From positions 1 to 52,186 of the forward strand of contig JAIRVF010000119.1 of NCBI GenBank assembly GCA_031254035.1: a stretch of DNA of 52,186 bases. Reading direction: 5' to 3'. Of this stretch, positions 50,264 to 52,186 are shown piece after piece (within the stretch, counting starts at the first letter, position 1; every line of letters begins with the position of its first letter). This DNA is from Paenibacillus sp. Lineage in GTDB: Bacteria; Bacillota; Bacilli; Paenibacillales; Paenibacillaceae. Both the position numbers and the translations under genes were made by a program. The notes under the pieces were generated by a model that had not been told where the DNA came from, made no database searches, and worked only from the letters and a program-made list of their open reading frames with translations.

Positions 50264-50806
50264 TTACATCTGCGGATTACCCGCCAAAAAGCTCTCCAAA
50301 CGCTCCTTCTGCCGCAAATGATGGCGGTAATGCATCTCGACCAGCATAAACCACTCAGCCGCATTCAACGCGCCAAAACCTGGATGGACAAGCTTATTTT
50401 GCGGCGAAGCTGAGTGAACAAGCGGCTCGGTTTCTTTCATCTTGATCAGGACACTCTGTAGGCCTTCGCGAATTTGCTCCTTGCTTGCCGGCTGCGGCGG
50501 CGTATACCCTGATGATGCCGGGACCCGAACCTGGATGTTCGGAAACTCCTGGTTCAGGTAAACCACCTCTCCTCGTTCCGACTTTTCCCCTCCAGTGATG
50601 ACGCCCTCCGCTGATTCCGCGCAGGCGCGGACATTCCGCAAGTGCATATACAGGGAGGCGTTAATCAAATGCATGTACATTTGACCAAGCGACCATTCTT
50701 CTTCACCCGGCTTTCTTGTCAATTCTTCCATGCTGAAACAGTCCAGCTCTTTTAGATAGTGTTCTGTTATGCTATCCAGCTTCTGCACAATTTCCTGGGT
50801 GTTCAT
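50264..50806 (-). CDS. DinB-superfamily protein
   Basis: The 180-residue product is a four-helix bundle protein of the DinB/YfiT-like type. The metal-binding His residues are suggested by MYMHLINASLYMHLRN near 47-62 and MHYRHHLRQKERLE near 157-170, with EEWSLGQ before the first. Members often act as thiol-dependent transferases with mycothiol or bacillithiol; the substrate here is unknown. ATG follows AAGGAGTG. It precedes a terminator and follows, at 66 bp, a WYL-type regulator gene on the same strand that has its own terminator. Confidence 0.8.
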   Translation of the reverse strand: MNTQEIVQKLDSITEHYLKELDCFSMEELTRKPGEEEWSLGQMYMHLINASLYMHLRNVRACAESAEGVITGGEKSERGEVVYLNQEFPNIQVRVPASSGYTPPQPASKEQIREGLQSVLIKMKETEPLVHSASPQNKLVHPGFGALNAAEWFMLVEMHYRHHLRQKERLESFLAGNPQM

Positions 50807-50849
50807 TCAACAATCACTCCTTGGGCTTTGTTTATGGTCCCATCATACA

Positions 50850-50885
50850 AAAACGCTACTGACAGCATTATGTCAGTAGCGTTTT
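50850..50885 (-). terminator. Terminator whose stem contains the WYL gene stop codon
   Basis: AAAACGCTACTGACA and TGTCAGTAGCGTTTT form a perfect 15-bp stem around six bases. The last codons and the TGA stop of the regulator gene are within the stem. Confidence 0.8.
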
Positions 50886-51312
50886 AGAATTTTTTCGGCT
50901 TCGTCCCGAACCCGTAAGCGCATAGATTCAGGTTCCAGCACGGTGATGTTCGCTCCAAAGCCCAGCACCCAGGATAGGATCTCTTCGATCCGCCTGACAC
51001 GCAGCCTGATCTTAAGTCCTTCACGATGCTCCTCAAGATCATCGATATAGTAGTAATTTGACTCTTTTATCCGGTCCGCGATGCTGTGGTCAGCTAGCAG
51101 AATTACTTCCAATTTGCGATCATCCGGCGGCTTATAGGCCTCCAGATTGAATCCAGCGGGAAGCTCGTAGTTGGCGGCGGGCATCAACTGAGGCCCAGAC
51201 ATCCGCGATACCCGGAAATGGCGGATTTCCTGCCGGAGATCACAAGCGGCAACCAGCATCCATGTACCCTGCACATGAATAAGTCCATAAGGCGCTGCTG
51301 TACGTTCCCGGG
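50873..51312 (-). pseudogene. WYL-domain regulator (YafY-like), N-terminus lost at a junction
   Basis: The C-terminal ~145 residues of a DeoR/YafY-type regulator remain: a WYL-domain stretch APYGLIHVQGTWMLVAACDL then RQEIRHFRVSRM, and a WCX-like tail ending EEILSWVLGFGANITVLEPE. The HTH half that should lie to the right is absent. Past about 51312 the frame stays open but reads as unrelated protein on the other strand. The gene was almost certainly whole in its own genome and is cut by the join described at 51300-51320. It would have regulated a nearby gene such as DinB. Confidence 0.75.
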
Positions 51313-51320
51313 CAGGAACT
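51300..51320. other. Apparent chimeric junction
   Basis: Two incomplete genes on opposite strands meet here. The WYL frame is recognisable up to about 51307, the beta-propeller frame from about 51313 onward (QELLAFPVTV). A CCCGGG sits at 51307-51312. Codon use and gene families change at this point. Confidence 0.7.
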
Positions 51321-51636
51321 ATTAGCCTTCCCGGTGACCGTTCGCGAGGTGGCGAAAAACGATATCTACCGCAGTTCCTACGGGCAGCTCACCTTCAGCG
51401 GCGCGTACGTTTACTCCATGAATACGGCCGACGGCTTTAAGCTTCGTGGCAAAATCAGCCACCACACCGCGCAGGATATGATTAAATCGGGCGACTACAC
51501 CGATTGGAACAAAGAAATCTCAAGGATACTTTACGCGAACAAAAGCCTTATCACAACGTCAAACGCGAGGCTTGAGGCGCATACCGCCGATACGGTCAGG
51601 TTTATAAACGGGATAGATATACCGGGTGAGTATTGA
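51313..51636 (+). CDS. Partial: C-terminal end of a beta-propeller domain protein (PF09826-like)
   Basis: About 107 residues to a TGA at 51636. The pattern AFPVTVREV, SYGQLTFSGAYVYSMNTADG, FKLRGKISHH and EISRILYANKSLITTSNARL is what I recall from the C-terminal blades of secreted beta-propeller proteins of Clostridia. The frame has no stop or good start to the left and enters the junction, so the gene is truncated rather than starting at the GTG at 51334. Its stop abuts the stop of the convergent phosphatase gene. This compact spacing differs from the rest of the window. Confidence 0.55.
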   Translation, partial: QELLAFPVTVREVAKNDIYRSSYGQLTFSGAYVYSMNTADGFKLRGKISHHTAQDMIKSGDYTDWNKEISRILYANKSLITTSNARLEAHTADTVRFINGIDIPGEY

Positions 51637-52186
51637 TTATCCGGGCCACGGAAGGATTTTGCCGTCTTGCACCATGAACGCCCTTTGTGCGATTTCGGCC
51701 AGCGGGCCGTCGGCCGGGGAGTCGGAATAAAATTCGTTAACCTCGTCCGACGGAAAGGCTTCCCTAAACCGCCGTACCTTTTCGACGCCGCGGCAGTTAA
51801 CGCCGGCTGTAACGCCGTCTTTTTCCGAAACGTCCGACGCGATTAACCGGCGCACGCCCAGTTCGCCGCAGACCGGCTTTAGCAGGAAATAGGGCGAGGC
51901 GGAGATTATCACATCGTCCGCCCTTGCCTGCCGCCGGTAAAATTCGTTTATCTTATGAATGTTTTGGGCCCAAAAATCCGAAACCGCGCCGTCCATATCG
52001 GCCACCCCTTTAAAATAGCGGTAAAGCCGCTCCTTTAACCCCGTGAGGTCGATTTTCCCCAGCTTAAAAAGCATGGCGGCGTAAAACTGCCCGGGCCAAA
52101 ACCTGCAAAGGGACGGAAAGCGTCTTAGGCAGTAAAAGTAAAAATCCACCGAGCTGTCGCCGTTATAAATCGTGCCGTCAAAATCA
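51637..52186 (-). CDS. Partial: HAD-IB family phosphatase, start beyond window
   Basis: The frame runs off the right edge. Its visible N-terminal part, DFDGTIYNGDSSVDFYFYCL, contains HAD motif I (DxDGT). IISASPYFLLKPVCGELGV supplies motif II (Ser), and FYSDSPADGPLAEIA with its Asp gives motif IV. It is a phosphoserine-phosphatase-like hydrolase of a kind common in gut Clostridia. TAA at 51637 directly follows the convergent gene. It lies wholly in the segment that seems foreign to the window. Confidence 0.75.
   Translation of the reverse strand, partial: DFDGTIYNGDSSVDFYFYCLRRFPSLCRFWPGQFYAAMLFKLGKIDLTGLKERLYRYFKGVADMDGAVSDFWAQNIHKINEFYRRQARADDVIISASPYFLLKPVCGELGVRRLIASDVSEKDGVTAGVNCRGVEKVRRFREAFPSDEVNEFYSDSPADGPLAEIAQRAFMVQDGKILPWPG

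Overview
The window looks like chromosome from a Paenibacillus-type, spore-forming Firmicute of moderate GC. The signs are Bacillus-type gene pairs (a PucR regulator divergent from alanine dehydrogenase, BlaI with an M56 sensor, YfiB/YfiC-like half-transporters, lipL, mprF, rlmN), strong AGGAGG ribosome binding sites, a BirA operator in front of bioB, a Fur box, and several families of dispersed palindromic intergenic repeats. There are no rRNA or tRNA genes, no CRISPR array and no transposase. The last ~870 bases (from about 51310) do not belong: a WYL regulator is cut off in mid-gene and joined to the tail of a Clostridia-like beta-propeller protein and a partial HAD phosphatase, most simply an assembly or cloning chimera.

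Layout. 1-4.3 kb: a CotSA-like glycosyltransferase, a repeat-bearing spacer, and an ABC exporter (ATPase plus large permease) on the minus strand. 4.4-10.9 kb: an AT-rich, Fur-controlled YclNOPQ-type siderophore importer, a DUF4023 small protein and a DedA protein, bracketed by two related ~190-bp palindromic elements. 11-15.7 kb: a heterodimeric ABC exporter with one degenerate ATP site, and a glycosyltransferase. 15.8-22.2 kb: adeR-ald, a YdjO-like zinc protein, a membrane-protein pseudogene, a soluble chemoreceptor, a GT2 remnant and lipL. 22.3-29.4 kb: a tmRNA-like 3'-end scar, an unknown Rossmann-like protein, an MFS transporter, mprF, and an ArsR regulator with an Old Yellow Enzyme. 29.5-33.7 kb: an MMPL transporter and its TetR regulator, with two matching operators and a 38-bp repeat array between them. 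33.7-40 kb: bioB, a MerR regulator divergent from a small membrane protein, nanE with a ROK kinase, a small acidic protein, and a YeeE/YeeD sulfur-import pair. 40-51.3 kb: polysaccharide deacetylase, a PH-like membrane protein, the BlaI/M56 pair, a MoxR-DUF58-DUF4129 operon, DUF423, rlmN flanked by direct repeats, DinB and the truncated WYL gene.

Common themes are envelope and efflux functions (mprF, three exporters, MFS, MMPL, deacetylase, M56 sensor) and one-gene regulatory switches. For several regulators the operator can be read directly: Fur, BirA, BlaI and the TetR. The least explained material is intergenic: three repeat families, two of which have copies bracketing genes, and an M56 sensor whose outside part is two DUF4367-like domains instead of a penicillin-binding domain.

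All assignments come from reading sequence and translations; no database search was run. Starts were moved from the longest reading frame where a ribosome binding site pointed to a later codon.
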